Positions 24,525 to 36,305 of a DNA stretch of 64,000 nucleotides are shown in pieces. The notes beneath the pieces are model-generated. The model was not told the origin of the DNA. It searched no databases and saw only the letters and a list, made by a program, of their open reading frames with translations. A program made the position numbers and the translations under genes. Source of the DNA: Amycolatopsis sp. QT-25 (GTDB lineage: Bacteria > Actinomycetota > Actinomycetes > Mycobacteriales > Pseudonocardiaceae). Every line of letters begins with the position of its first letter. Within the stretch, counting starts at the first letter, position 1. The stretch lies in NCBI RefSeq assembly GCF_029369745.1, contig NZ_CP120210.1, positions 5,208,001 through 5,272,000 of the forward strand, in the 5' to 3' direction.

Positions 24525-24819
24525 GGACCCACTCCTTGTCAGGACAACGGAATGGTTCGTGAATCTAGGAGCCCCGGCCGAGGTCCGGCACCAACTTTCG
24601 TCGCTTCCGCCCGCTGGTGATTTACCAACACTTTCGACCTCTTGACATGCCCGCGTTCGCATACGACAGTGTTCGACCGCGAGTTGCCGTATAGGTCGTT
24701 ATACGGTCTTCGGTTCGTACCAGACCTCGGGACGGCCGACCTGACCGTAGCGGGGTTCGCGCTGGGCGAGGATCCCCCGTCCTCGCACCGCGGTTTCTTC
24801 GTTCCGGCAGACTGGACGC

Positions 24820-25401
24820 ATGCCGGACGCCATCGACCGCTACGTGCTCGCGCGGTACTCGAAGCTCCTGCACGGCAACTTCGCCGGGATGATGAGCGGG
24901 CCCGAACGCGAGACGTTCCTGCGCGAGCTGGTCGAGGACGCGCGGGCGATCACCGACGACGAACTCGAAGAGCTGCTCGCGGCGGACTGGCGGCCGCGGA
25001 TCACCGCGGCCTGGCTCATCGGGGTCGACCGCCGAACCGCGTGGCGCGGGCGTATCCGGGAGCTGTTGCTGGAGAGCGGCCTGGTGTTCGCCGGTCAGGG
25101 CTACTGCTTCGCGCTGGCGAGGTTCGGCACCATCGCCGACGCCGAACTCCTCGTGTCCTATCTGGACCATTACCTCGCCCGGCCGGACCTGCGTTACGAC
25201 CAGGAGTGGGCGCTCGCGGCCCTGCACCACATCGACGCCGACCTCACCACCGCGTACACGTCACGCTATCTGCGGCCGGGCGGCCTGTGGGAAAGCTGGT
25301 CCGCGAAGAACAGCACGGATCTGCCCTTCCACAAGATGTACTTCGACCTGCTCTGTTCCCACGTCCAGCGCGCCGCGCACGCGGCAGGCCTCAGGCGCTG
25401 A
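24820..25401 (+). CDS. DUF6000-like hypothetical protein
   Basis: 193 residues, soluble, largely helical, rich in aromatic and acidic residues (MPDAIDRYVLARYSKLLHGN; DAELLVSYLDHYLARPDLRY; DQEWALAALHHIDADL). It resembles the DUF6000 family of actinobacterial proteins with HEAT-like helices. No function is known. The 295-bp region upstream (24525-24819) is the snapalysin promoter side and holds nothing else I can support. The 3' end overlaps the convergent hxlR-type gene by 11 bp. Confidence 0.7.
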   Translation: MPDAIDRYVLARYSKLLHGNFAGMMSGPERETFLRELVEDARAITDDELEELLAADWRPRITAAWLIGVDRRTAWRGRIRELLLESGLVFAGQGYCFALARFGTIADAELLVSYLDHYLARPDLRYDQEWALAALHHIDADLTTAYTSRYLRPGGLWESWSAKNSTDLPFHKMYFDLLCSHVQRAAHAAGLRR

Positions 25402-25792
25402 CCTTCTCGTCGTAGACCACGCGGGACTCGGCGATCGAGTCGCGGTGGCGCTCGGCCCAGCTCAGCAGACCGCTCAACGACGCATAGAGTTCCTTCGCCA
25501 TCGCGGTGGCCTCGTACTCCACCTTCGGCGGCACCGTCGGGTACACGGTGCGCACGAGCAGGCCGTCGCGTTCGAGGTTCCGCAACGTCAGCGTGAGCAT
25601 CCGTCTGCTGATCCCCTCCACCGACCGCTCCAGTTCGGTGAACCGCACCGGACCGCGCGTGGCCTCCAGCAGGATGCCGATCGCCCACTTCCCGCTGATC
25701 CGGTTGAGCACCTCGAGCACGGTGCACACCTCGAGCTTCTCCGGGTCGACGACCCTGGCCTCCGCGGTCGCCTCGGTGTTCCCCTGGGACAT
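25391..25792 (-). CDS. HxlR family transcriptional regulator
   Basis: 133 residues with the HxlR winged helix: CTVLEVLNRISGKWAIGILL (Cys near residue 23), RFTELERSVEGISRRMLTLT and LRNLERDGLLVRTVYPTVPP. HxlR proteins repress a divergent gene, often an efflux pump or reductase, and sense thiol-reactive compounds. Here the divergent gene is only a short MFS-like remnant (25851-26072), so the regulator may have lost its original target. Confidence 0.92.
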   Translation of the reverse strand: MSQGNTEATAEARVVDPEKLEVCTVLEVLNRISGKWAIGILLEATRGPVRFTELERSVEGISRRMLTLTLRNLERDGLLVRTVYPTVPPKVEYEATAMAKELYASLSGLLSWAERHRDSIAESRVVYDEKVSA

Positions 25793-25850
25793 GCAAGTGC
25801 CTCCTTCCGGCAGGGAAGAGAGTCACACAGCATGGCCGCTGTCACAAGTG

Positions 25851-26072
25851 ATGCACCAAGGCATCACCTGGGGATTTCAGGCCGCAGCGCGCTCTCCCCT
25901 CGCCGACACCGGCGTCGCTTCGGGACTGATCGACACCACGCAGCAGATCGGCCGAAGCCCTCACGGGTGGTCGCAGGACCGTACGTCGAGCGTCGGACTG
26001 CTCGCTTTCGCCGTCTTCGTCGCGGCCGTGGCGTCGCGTGACCGCAAGACTCAGGAACTGATCGTCGCGTAG
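25851..26072 (+). pseudogene. MFS efflux transporter remnant
   Basis: 73 codons divergent from hxlR. The segment SPLADTGVASGLIDTTQQIG matches the conserved loop of DHA2-type drug:H+ antiporters (ASGLLNTSRQLGGALG-like), after which similarity stops. Everything before and after that loop is missing. The 3' end overlaps the nitrilase gene by 22 bp. It is most likely a decayed HxlR-controlled pump gene. Confidence 0.5.
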
Positions 26073-26755
26073 GCCCATTCGGAGACCTCGGCGCCGAGCC
26101 GCACCGCGACGGCGCCTCCGGGTTTCCAGACGCCGCTGCCGCCGAACGCGGTCATCCCGCCGGTCTTGCCGGAATACTGGGAAAGCACGACCCACATCCC
26201 GTACCCGGCCGCGACGCCGACCTGGTCGAGCAGCCGCTGTTCCTGGCCCTCGCCGAAGAGCGCGCTGAGGACGTACACCTCGGCGCCGGCCTCGGCGAGT
26301 TCTCTGGAATGGTCCGGATTCGCGGCATCGAGACAGATCGCGAGGCCGAGACGCCTGCCTCCGACCTCGACGATCACCTGGCGACCGCCCGGCTCGAACA
26401 GCTCTTCCTCGCTGTTGTGCAGATTGCGTTTCGCATAGGTGGCGACGTTTTCGCCGTTCGGCCCGAGGACGAGCGAACCGAGGTACCGCCGCCCGTCCGC
26501 CACGAGCGGGAGCCCGATGACGGCGTGGACACCACTGGCTCGGCACGCCTCCCGAAGTGGATCGAGGCGGGGGTCGTCCTGAGACAGCCACAAGCCGGGG
26601 TCGGCGGCAAGCGCCGCGAACTCCAGGCCGGTCAAGGAAAGTTCGGGGAAGACGCAGAGATCGGCTTTCGCGATCCGGAGGAGCCTCGCGTGTTCGGCGA
26701 TGTTCGCGGGAAGGTCAGCGGGAACGGTGAACGGCTGCACGGTGGCGACACGCAT
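26051..26755 (-). CDS. Carbon-nitrogen hydrolase (nitrilase superfamily)
   Basis: 234 residues. The Glu-Lys-Cys triad is visible: E in LCVFPELSLTGLEF, K in VATYAKRNLHNSEEE, C in GLAICLDAANPDH. The start MRVATVQPFTVPADLPANIA is normal for the family, though the protein is shorter than typical amidases (about 260-280 residues). It is a cytoplasmic amidase of unknown substrate. It lies 9 bp downstream of the SRPBCC gene and may be the last gene of the sigma factor operon. Confidence 0.88.
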   Translation of the reverse strand: MRVATVQPFTVPADLPANIAEHARLLRIAKADLCVFPELSLTGLEFAALAADPGLWLSQDDPRLDPLREACRASGVHAVIGLPLVADGRRYLGSLVLGPNGENVATYAKRNLHNSEEELFEPGGRQVIVEVGGRRLGLAICLDAANPDHSRELAEAGAEVYVLSALFGEGQEQRLLDQVGVAAGYGMWVVLSQYSGKTGGMTAFGGSGVWKPGGAVAVRLGAEVSEWAYATISS

Positions 26756-26764
26756 GGCGGGAGC

Positions 26765-27238
26765 TTAACCCGCGGACGAACCCAAATACCCCTGTAATCC
26801 GTTTCGCCCGCGCCGCATCATGAGCGCGTGGTTGATCCGGAAAACCGGCCTCGCGACCCGATCGAGCTTGCGCAGCAACGGTTTCCGCGCCTCGACCTCC
26901 TGGGTGATGTCCAGTCTGGTGCCGCTTTCCACCGCGACGAGAGCGCCCGCGAGCGTCCCTTCCAGATCGCCGCTGAGCAGGACCCGGACCCGGCCCTCCC
27001 GCTCGTCCTGCCGGTCCCGGTGCATCCGCACGGTCAACGCGTACGGCAGCCTGGACCGGCAGACGAGTTCGGCGGTGTCCTCGTCGACCTGGTTGACCGA
27101 ACGGACGTCACGCCACCACAGCGGATACGCGGCCAGGTCGACGACGGCGTCGAAGACCGCCTTGGGCGAGGCGGGGAGCAGCCAAGTGTCGCGGAAGCGG
27201 TACCGACCGCCTCCGCGACCCGCGAGCGAACCCGTCAT
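26765..27238 (-). CDS. SRPBCC/START-like family protein
   Basis: 157 residues of the polyketide cyclase/dehydrase-like SRPBCC fold: YRFRDTWLLPASPKAVFDAV, DLAAYPLWWRDVRSVNQVDE, then beta strands and a C-terminal helix. It binds a hydrophobic ligand in related proteins; the function here is unknown. The start overlaps the anti-sigma gene stop by 4 bp, so it is co-translated with it. Confidence 0.85.
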   Translation of the reverse strand: MTGSLAGRGGGRYRFRDTWLLPASPKAVFDAVVDLAAYPLWWRDVRSVNQVDEDTAELVCRSRLPYALTVRMHRDRQDEREGRVRVLLSGDLEGTLAGALVAVESGTRLDITQEVEARKPLLRKLDRVARPVFRINHALMMRRGRNGLQGYLGSSAG

Positions 27239-27945
27239 ACCTGCGCCGACACCAGGTTCCGGCCGTCCATGGTCACGATCTCGACCGAGGCCACGTCGTC
27301 GGGGGCGACCAGTGCCGAGCCGTCGACCCCGGTGCCCTCGCGCTGTCCCTTCTCCGAAACGAGCCAGCTCCCGGCGTTGACCCGCTCACCGCTCCTGGTC
27401 ACCACGACGAGCGCACACTTCTCGCCTTCGCGGACTCCTGTCGCCTTGGCGTGGAGCCGCACCCAGCCCGCGGCCGGAACCACCCGGACCGCCAACTGCA
27501 CCCCGGTGATCCGGTTGGTGGCCGCGAGATCGCGGGTGCCCGGCACCGGGGCGGTCACCGCGGGCACCGGCAGGGCCACCGTCGACGGCTCCGGCGTGCT
27601 CTGCCTGCCGACCAGCACCCCGGCGCCCAGCGCCAGGACGACCAGCGCGGCCGCACCGGCCACGGCGAGAAGCCTGCGGGGCTTCCGCTCCTGCGCACCT
27701 TCCTCGTCGCGAACCTGACGCAACGTGCGCCGCAGCAGCAGATCACCGCCGTCAGGCGGACCTTCGAGGAACGCCTCCGGCGGCACTTCGTCGAGGTGAT
27801 ACCGCAGCTCCGACAGCTCGCGAACCTCACGACGGCACGTGGGGCAGGTCGCCAGATGCGTCTCGAACGTGGCCGCTTCCGCCTGGGTGAGCCCACCGAG
27901 GACGTAGGCGGCGAGCCGGCCCTGGTCGTGTCCGACCGCACTCAT
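27235..27945 (-). CDS. Zinc-containing anti-sigma factor (zf-HC2), membrane-anchored
   Basis: 236 residues. The N-terminal ZAS domain has the H-x3-C-x2-C motif in ETHLATCPTCRREV (about residues 28-41). One transmembrane helix follows (LLAVAGAAALVVLALGAGVL, about 92-112), then an extracytoplasmic domain rich in beta strands. It should hold the ECF sigma factor encoded just upstream (4-bp overlap) at the membrane. The outer domain (LAATNRITGVQLAVRVVPAA onwards) resembles the C-terminal domain of RskA-like proteins. Confidence 0.9.
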   Translation of the reverse strand: MSAVGHDQGRLAAYVLGGLTQAEAATFETHLATCPTCRREVRELSELRYHLDEVPPEAFLEGPPDGGDLLLRRTLRQVRDEEGAQERKPRRLLAVAGAAALVVLALGAGVLVGRQSTPEPSTVALPVPAVTAPVPGTRDLAATNRITGVQLAVRVVPAAGWVRLHAKATGVREGEKCALVVVTRSGERVNAGSWLVSEKGQREGTGVDGSALVAPDDVASVEIVTMDGRNLVSAQV

Positions 27946-28493
27946 CGCGCCACCTCCTTCCCCGGTCCCGACATCACGGCTCTGAGCGCCCGTAACGCGT
28001 AATAGGATCTCGACTTGACGGTACCCGGGGCCACGCCGAGGGATTTCGCCGCTTCGGCCACCGTCCGGCCCCGGTAGTAGATCTCCACCAGTACCTCACG
28101 ATGTTCCGTGGAGAGACCGTCCATCGCCCCGAGCACGGCCATGGAGTCCACGACGCGCTGCGCGTGGTCCCGCTCCACCGCCGGGGTGGGCACGCCTTCC
28201 TCCGGCTCCGCCACTTCCGGTGGCCGTGCCGCCCTGGCCCGCGCGCGGTCGGTGATGATGTTGCGGGCGACGGTGAGCAGCCAGCCCCGCACCGATCCCT
28301 TCGCGTCGTTCCGCAGGTCTTCGGCGTGCTTCCAGGCCCGGACCAAAGTCTCCTGCACGACGTCCTCCGCGGCCGCGCGGTCCCCGGTCAGCCTCGTCGC
28401 GTACGCCAGCAGGCTTCGCCCGTGTTCGGCGTACAAGTGCCGGACCAAGTCCTCGCCGTTGACCTTTCTGGGCCGCCGGCCTCCGATCGCCAC
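27942..28493 (-). CDS. ECF RNA polymerase sigma factor
   Basis: 183 residues from GTG 28493, which has GGGAGG 7 nt upstream; the frame is open further up but without conserved sequence. Region 2 is LVRHLYAEHGRSLLAYATRL through AEDVVQETLVRAWKHAED; region 4 is LSTEHREVLVEIYYRGRTVA through LGVAPGTVKSRSYYALRALR. The C-terminal YYALRALR pattern and the partner anti-sigma with HC2 zinc domain resemble the SigL/RslA type of mycobacteria. It is the first gene of sigma-anti-sigma-SRPBCC-(nitrilase). Confidence 0.93.
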   Translation of the reverse strand: MAIGGRRPRKVNGEDLVRHLYAEHGRSLLAYATRLTGDRAAAEDVVQETLVRAWKHAEDLRNDAKGSVRGWLLTVARNIITDRARARAARPPEVAEPEEGVPTPAVERDHAQRVVDSMAVLGAMDGLSTEHREVLVEIYYRGRTVAEAAKSLGVAPGTVKSRSYYALRALRAVMSGPGKEVAR

Positions 28494-28943
28494 TCGCGTC
28501 CTCCCGACGGTCTTCTGGGTCGGCGAGGACAGTACTGCAACCCGCAGGGGCGGAGTGGATCCTTCGGCGCACGCCGCGATCGAACTGCGCATCGGCACCG
28601 GCCTCTCCTCGGTTCTCCAATGGCCGCTTCCTCTTGCCTCCCACACGGACGGCGGCGCGGAACGGTTCACCCGGGCCGCGCCGAAGGGGATGGCGCGGTT
28701 CGGCTGGACGGACCGTTCCACTGACGAGGACGAGGTCCTTGTGGAGATCAAGAAATCCGGCGCGGTCGACTTCGTGCCGATCGAGGTCTCGGATCCGGCG
28801 ACGACATCGGCAAGGCTCGCTTCGATGCCGGGCAAGGAGGGCGCTTCGTATCGGCTGCGCGTTCTACTACGGGTCCGCCTCGCCGGCGCTGGACCTGGTG
28901 TGTGGCAAGGACGGCTGGAACCGTCCCCACCACTTACCAGCCC
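28494..28943 (+). other. 450-bp intergenic stretch with protein-like fragments
   Basis: No intact gene. On the plus strand one frame reads DEDEVLVEIKKSGAVDFVPI and EVSDPATTSARLASMPGKE, and a second frame continues FYYGSASPALDLVCGKDGWN. This suggests the frameshifted 3' end of a lost gene. There is no convincing start. The left side also contains the sigma-operon promoter (minus strand). Confidence 0.3.
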
Positions 28944-31799
<2,856 letters not shown>

Positions 31800-31876
31800 G
31801 CCAGGGTCCCTTCAGGTTTCATTCTCAGCTGTGGTCGCCGTCCCGGTCGATAGCTGCACGGGCGGCCTCCTCCATG

Positions 31877-33100
31877 CTACGAGGCACCACCGACAGAAAC
31901 TGTTTCCGAGTCTTTGACCTGCGGTTTTCCCGGCTTATCGGGTCGATTCCGGCGAGCGGTGAACCACCGGTGGACCGGTCGTTCCACGCCCGCGGTGATC
32001 GCCCAGCCCCCGACCACGGCGGCGGCCAGCACGATGGGGAGACGCAGCCAGCCGGGGACACCGACGTTCAGCAGGGCACGGGCCAGGATGTAACCGAGTT
32101 CCTGGTGCACCAGATAAAGACCATACGAGATGCCCGCGAGCCAGGTGACAGCCGGGGCGATCCTGGACAGACCGGGGAACCGCCAGTCCGGCCCGCGCGC
32201 GGCCAGGCACACCAGCAGCAGCATGATGGCGAACCCCACGGTCGACGGCCAGCGCTCGGGATCGTTCGGCAGGGTCTGGTGGAACGGGAAGACCTGCAGA
32301 TCCTGCGCCGCGCAGGCGGCGAGCACGAACAGCGCCAGATGCCAGTGCGCGAGCCGTCGTTTCGCCCACAGCCAGATCGCGATCCCGATCGCGAACACAT
32401 GGACGCGATGCAGGCCGAGGCCGTAGTAGAAGGTATCGACGAGCTTCGGCGTGGAAGCCGGGTCGAACACGACGAACCGGAGGACCAGCGGGACCAGGAT
32501 CAGCGCCCACAGCAGCCCGACGGTGAGCCGATGGGTGCGCCACCGGCGTGGCCACAGCAGGGCCGCGACGGTGAACGCGACGAGCTGGACCGGCAGTGTC
32601 CAATAAGCGCCGTCGAGGTAGTAGAAGAGTTCGTACCGCCAGCCCCATTCCTGGACCATGCCCAGGTTGGCGAGCAGATCGGCGCCGGTGGGGACGTACC
32701 AGGGCGACGGATCGGACGGCGGGCCGGGCGGAACGCCGAACAGGAATCCGGTGAGGCCCGGCGGGAACGGAAGACCGCTGAACCGGATCGTCGCGTACCG
32801 CGCGACGACATAGGTGACGACCACCGCCACCAGGTACGCGGGTACCAGCCGCGCCACGCGGTTCCACAGCCACCGCCCGGGCCGCCCCTTCCGGAGGCTC
32901 GCGCAGACGAAGAACGCGGAAATCACCAAAAGGATGGCCGCACCGAACTGTGCGGTCACCTGAAAGGGGTACCCCACCAGTTCCGGATGCAGAAGTGCAC
33001 CCTGATGGGTGATGTGCCCGAGCATGACCGCGAAGACGGCGACGACGCGAAGGACGTCCCAGCTGATCTTGCGCGGGGCGCGTGGCGAGGCGTCGGGCAC
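31877..33100 (-). CDS. Acyltransferase 3 family membrane protein
   Basis: 407 residues from GTG 33100 (AGGA 6 nt upstream, VPDASPRAPRKISWDVLRV); an in-frame TTG at 33130 is less likely. It has about ten transmembrane segments. Family marks are WDVLRVVAVFAVMLGHITHQ with the catalytic-type His, and GISYGLYLVHQELGYILARA near the C-terminus. It would transfer an acyl group from the cytoplasm onto a surface glycan or lipid. The C-terminal tail is basic. The gene stands between uvrA and the MBL gene without overlap. Confidence 0.88.
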   Translation of the reverse strand: MPDASPRAPRKISWDVLRVVAVFAVMLGHITHQGALLHPELVGYPFQVTAQFGAAILLVISAFFVCASLRKGRPGRWLWNRVARLVPAYLVAVVVTYVVARYATIRFSGLPFPPGLTGFLFGVPPGPPSDPSPWYVPTGADLLANLGMVQEWGWRYELFYYLDGAYWTLPVQLVAFTVAALLWPRRWRTHRLTVGLLWALILVPLVLRFVVFDPASTPKLVDTFYYGLGLHRVHVFAIGIAIWLWAKRRLAHWHLALFVLAACAAQDLQVFPFHQTLPNDPERWPSTVGFAIMLLLVCLAARGPDWRFPGLSRIAPAVTWLAGISYGLYLVHQELGYILARALLNVGVPGWLRLPIVLAAAVVGGWAITAGVERPVHRWFTARRNRPDKPGKPQVKDSETVSVGGAS

Positions 33101-33207
33101 GAGCGTCCTGTGGTTCGGCTGGCGGGGCAACGGGAGCCTACGTCCCGCCCCTGTGCGTCGCCTGTGCGGGTGGAACCGATTGCAGGCGAACGACTACCGT
33201 GTGCGGT

Positions 33208-33885
33208 GTGAACATCGTCGAGACCTACACCGGGCACGTCGACCCCGGCGGCGACGCCGCCCGCCGTACCCTGGACGCGCTCACCATCACCAAGCTGTCG
33301 GTCGGCCCGATGGACAACAACGCGTATCTGCTCGTGTGCCGCGCCGAGAACGAGGCGCTGCTGATCGACGCCGCGAACGACCCGGAAAGGATCTCCGACC
33401 TCATCGGCCACGGCCCCGACCGGCCCGCGCTGAAGACGGTCGTGACCACCCACCGGCACCAGGACCACTGGCAGGCCCTCGGCGCCGTCGCCGGCGCGAA
33501 CGGCGCGAACACCGCCGCCCACCCGCTGGACGCCGAGCCGCTGCCGATCCCGCCGGACTTCCTCGTCGAACACGGCGACACGGTCAAGGTCGGGCAGGTC
33601 AGCCTCGAGGTGATCCATCTGCGGGGCCACACCCCCGGCTCCATCGCGCTGCTGTACCGCGACCCGGCCGGGCCCCCGCACCTGTTCACCGGCGACTCGC
33701 TCTTCCCCGGCGGTCCTGGGCGGACAACAAGTCCGGAGGAGTTCGCCAGCCTGTTGGACGACCTGGAAGCACGCATCTTCGGCGAACTGCCGGACGAGAC
33801 GTGGTTCTATCCGGGACACGGGGACGACTCGACGCTGGGTGAGCAGCGTCCGCACGTCGCGGAGTGGCGCGAACGCGGCTGGTGA
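33208..33885 (+). CDS. MBL-fold metallo-hydrolase (glyoxalase II-like)
   Basis: 225 residues from GTG 33208 (VNIVETYTGHVDPGGDA). The metal motif is THRHQDHWQAL (HxHxDH), with later ligands in HLRGHTPGSIAL, FTGDSLFPGGPGR and YPGHGDDSTLG. This set is typical of hydroxyacylglutathione-hydrolase-like enzymes. The homologue next to uvrA in mycobacteria (Rv1637c) is also uncharacterised. It is cytoplasmic and thioester-type hydrolysis is likely, but the substrate is unknown. Confidence 0.9.
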   Translation: MNIVETYTGHVDPGGDAARRTLDALTITKLSVGPMDNNAYLLVCRAENEALLIDAANDPERISDLIGHGPDRPALKTVVTTHRHQDHWQALGAVAGANGANTAAHPLDAEPLPIPPDFLVEHGDTVKVGQVSLEVIHLRGHTPGSIALLYRDPAGPPHLFTGDSLFPGGPGRTTSPEEFASLLDDLEARIFGELPDETWFYPGHGDDSTLGEQRPHVAEWRERGW

Positions 33886-33952
33886 ACTGACCAACGTTCC
33901 TGAACGGGGTTTGCGAACTAGCTGGATCCCTCGCGGGCTGAGACACTGAAGC

Positions 33953-35251
33953 GTGGATCTTGATCAGGCGCGGAAGGTCGTCGGTTCGTACTCCTACTTG
34001 CGCGGAGAAAGCAGTCACGGACTCATCCACCGCGTCATGAACGCGCCAGGCTTCGTCAACCCCGGCAAGACTCTGTCGCCGGCCGGTAGCCTGCAAGGAG
34101 GTGTAGTGCTTCGACCGGTCGATGCACTACACCAACTCGTTTATGCGACAGCGCCTCGCTACCAAGACGATGTGCTCGACATGTACACACAATGGGGACT
34201 TCTCCGCTATTTGGGCTTTCTTCGATGTCGCCAGCGATAAATCTCAATCACGACGACTCAACGTAAGCGGCGCGGCTTGCCGCATTGTAGGCAACCCGCG
34301 ACGCGTGACGTCCGAAGAGATAGGGATCGCGTTCGGTGGTCTCCTGGCTCGCCGATGGTTCGCCTGGACAGGAGCAGGCCGCGCCCCCGTCAGCATCGTC
34401 GACGTGGATGTAGCATTAGACGATCGCCATGTTTTCGCCGGAGGAGCATGGCGTCCAGTACGGAAAATCGGAAAAAATCGCCCCGGCCATCTCCTTATCG
34501 CAGCCGATCCCCAAGCTCGCGGGAAGTATCGGATCCGCGCTCGAATGCAAGGGGACCAAAAATCCTGGTACAGCAATAAAACAGCTCTAAAACAGCTCTA
34601 AAAGCTGTCCGGCAAATCGACGGCATCACCGTCAACGGGAAAATTCCCGTGGGCCTCACCATTTCCACAGTCGCCTCCAACGATGCGCTTTCGTACCTCG
34701 CGATCGATCCCGCCGACGAGAACGAGCCCATCCACGAAGTGGACCTGGCCACGATAAACGAGGCTCGTCACTTTCGACCAGGAGAAGACATCAAAGACCT
34801 GCCATCATCCAGGCTCATAAACGCCGCATTGAACGCATCGTGAGCAACGCTCGCCGACTTTGGCAGTAACTTCGACGCGCTCGAACACTGGATGCCCGAC
34901 GTCATGCGCGCCCGGCTCATTCGTCGCCCACGAGACCGCGAGCATTTTGATACACCCTTCGGAGCCGCCGTCGGCACCAGCGTTACGTTCGGTTTCGCGG
35001 GCAGGCAGATCACTGTCAGGCATGCGATCAGCAAACCTGTCGACTTGAACCTCAGCCAGGGCGAAGCCGAACGTGTCATCGGCGCTCAGGTCACATTCGC
35101 CGAACAATTACCCCAGGCCGAGTATCTATACGCCAAGAAATTGCCTGACCGTGAAGATCACGCGGAACTGGACGACTCAAACGAATTTTACTCGGCCACG
35201 ACCGACGGGTCGATCTTCTCACTGAGCTTCCGACAGGAGATCGCACGGTAA
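33953..35251 (+). pseudogene. Broken gene of unknown family, at least three lesions
   Basis: A lower-GC stretch. Starting at GTG 33953, a frame reads VDLDQARKVVGSYSYLRGES; near 34100 coding shifts to another frame (FMRQRLATKTMCSTCTHNGD onward to KSWYSNKTALK), as judged by third-position GC. An 11-bp tandem duplication at 34578-34599 then forces a stop; collapsing it restores NKTALKAVRQIDGITVNGKI and on to RHFRPGEDIKDLPSSRLINA. A TGA at 34841-34843 interrupts the same frame, which then stays open to 35251 (ADFGSNFDALEHWMPDVMRA ... FSLSFRQEIAR). I do not recognise the original protein. A strong AAGGAGGTG at 34095-34103 precedes GTG 34106 in the first frame, so an internal start is also possible. 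Confidence 0.6.
34578..34599 (+). repeat. 11-bp tandem duplication (AAAACAGCTCT twice)
   Basis: AAAACAGCTCT occurs twice in direct succession (34578-34588 and 34589-34599), followed by AAAAGCTGTCC. Removing one copy joins two otherwise separate open frames. It looks like a replication-slippage mutation. Confidence 0.8.
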
Positions 35252-35308
35252 AAAAACAGCACGACCCACGACCCACGACGCCAGATCGGAGGATCAGGTC
35301 AACGCCGC

Positions 35309-35713
35309 TCAGATGCCGACGACCTCGACAATGCCGCCCAAGCCCTTGAAGTCGTCTTCATTCCGGGTATACAACGGCAGCCCTCGTGACGACGCGATAG
35401 CGGCGATCATCAGATCCATTCGCCGAGGTCGTGAATCCCGCTTCGCCGCGAGGACCAGCGCGACCAGCGTCCCGTACCGGGCAGCGGCATCACCGTCGAA
35501 CGGAAGCGGGGCGAAGTCGACGATCGCAGCACCCAGCTTCTCAGTGCGCGCCGCGCGGACCGCGGGATCCTTCGCCATCGCCACCCCTTGATGAAGCTCA
35601 GCCATAGTGACAGCGGTGAGCTCCGGGATCTTGGGCAGCGTCGCAGAGTCGAGCAGACCAAGATCGATGTAAGTGCGGGTGTCGAGCACACCTGCCTCGT
35701 CCCGCTCAGCCAC
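35309..35713 (-). CDS. PIN-domain toxin (VapC family)
   Basis: 134 residues from GTG 35713 (GGGAG 7 nt upstream); ATG 35719 is the alternative. PIN-domain acidic residues are visible: D in GVLDTRTYIDLG, E in VTMAELHQGVAM, D in RRMDLMIAAIASSRGLPLYT and the NEDDFKGLGG end. VapC proteins are Mg-dependent RNases that cleave tRNA or rRNA. It overlaps the antitoxin gene by 8 bp in the usual antitoxin-first order. Confidence 0.9.
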   Translation of the reverse strand: MAERDEAGVLDTRTYIDLGLLDSATLPKIPELTAVTMAELHQGVAMAKDPAVRAARTEKLGAAIVDFAPLPFDGDAAARYGTLVALVLAAKRDSRPRRMDLMIAAIASSRGLPLYTRNEDDFKGLGGIVEVVGI

Positions 35714-35984
35714 GACCATGCTCCCACGCGTCGTCTGAGCCCACACGGTCCTCAGTGCCGAAGAACTCATCGGCTTCCAGCCGCATCTGAGCCGCTTCGA
35801 CCTTCGGCAACCCTTGATGCCGTTGGACCAGCTCCTCAGCGGTCAGACGCCGCCTACGAGGTATCGGCCGCAGCTCAGCCACCTCGACACCGTTGCGAGT
35901 GACGTGGTAGACCTCGCCGGCCTCCACAGCGTCCATAACGGCTGCGGAGTTGTTCCGAAACTCGCGCTGGGTGATCACCTTCAC
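35706..35984 (-). CDS. Phd/YefM-type antitoxin (VapB partner)
   Basis: 92 residues from GTG 35984 (VKVITQREFRNNSAAVMDAV), the standard Phd/YefM opening. The N-terminal half (EAGEVYHVTRNGVEVAELRP) forms the DNA-binding dimer; the C-terminal half (LTAEELVQRHQGLPKVEAAQ onwards) should wrap the toxin. It precedes and overlaps the PIN toxin gene and probably represses the pair. The 320 bp upstream (35985-36305) contain no supported gene. Confidence 0.9.
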   Translation of the reverse strand: MKVITQREFRNNSAAVMDAVEAGEVYHVTRNGVEVAELRPIPRRRRLTAEELVQRHQGLPKVEAAQMRLEADEFFGTEDRVGSDDAWEHGRG

Positions 35985-36305
35985 GGGCCAAGTGCAGCCA
36001 GCCGTAGCACACAGGGCTACATCTGACTCTGCATTTCGCCGACGAGTTGTTCCGGTGGTGCGAGGAAGACGATCTTGGATCTTCGCCGATTTCCGGACGA
36101 GACTCGCCTGGGTCACCACTGACTGCTCCCCCCTCGCAGGGCGACGTCCACCCATCAGGACCGCAGGGCCCAGGCGGCCGAGGTCCACCGAGAACACCTA
36201 GGATAGCGAAGCCGGATTACTCAAATGACATGACCCGCTACCTCCAGTTACGGTCACTGTGTGTAGTTTCATCGCGTTCGCACCTATTGATCAAGGAGGT
36301 TCTCG

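Noticed and set aside
35252..35300. CGACCCA short direct repeats
   Set aside because: Only two or three copies of 8 nt; chance or a local slippage product, not a CRISPR or iteron array.
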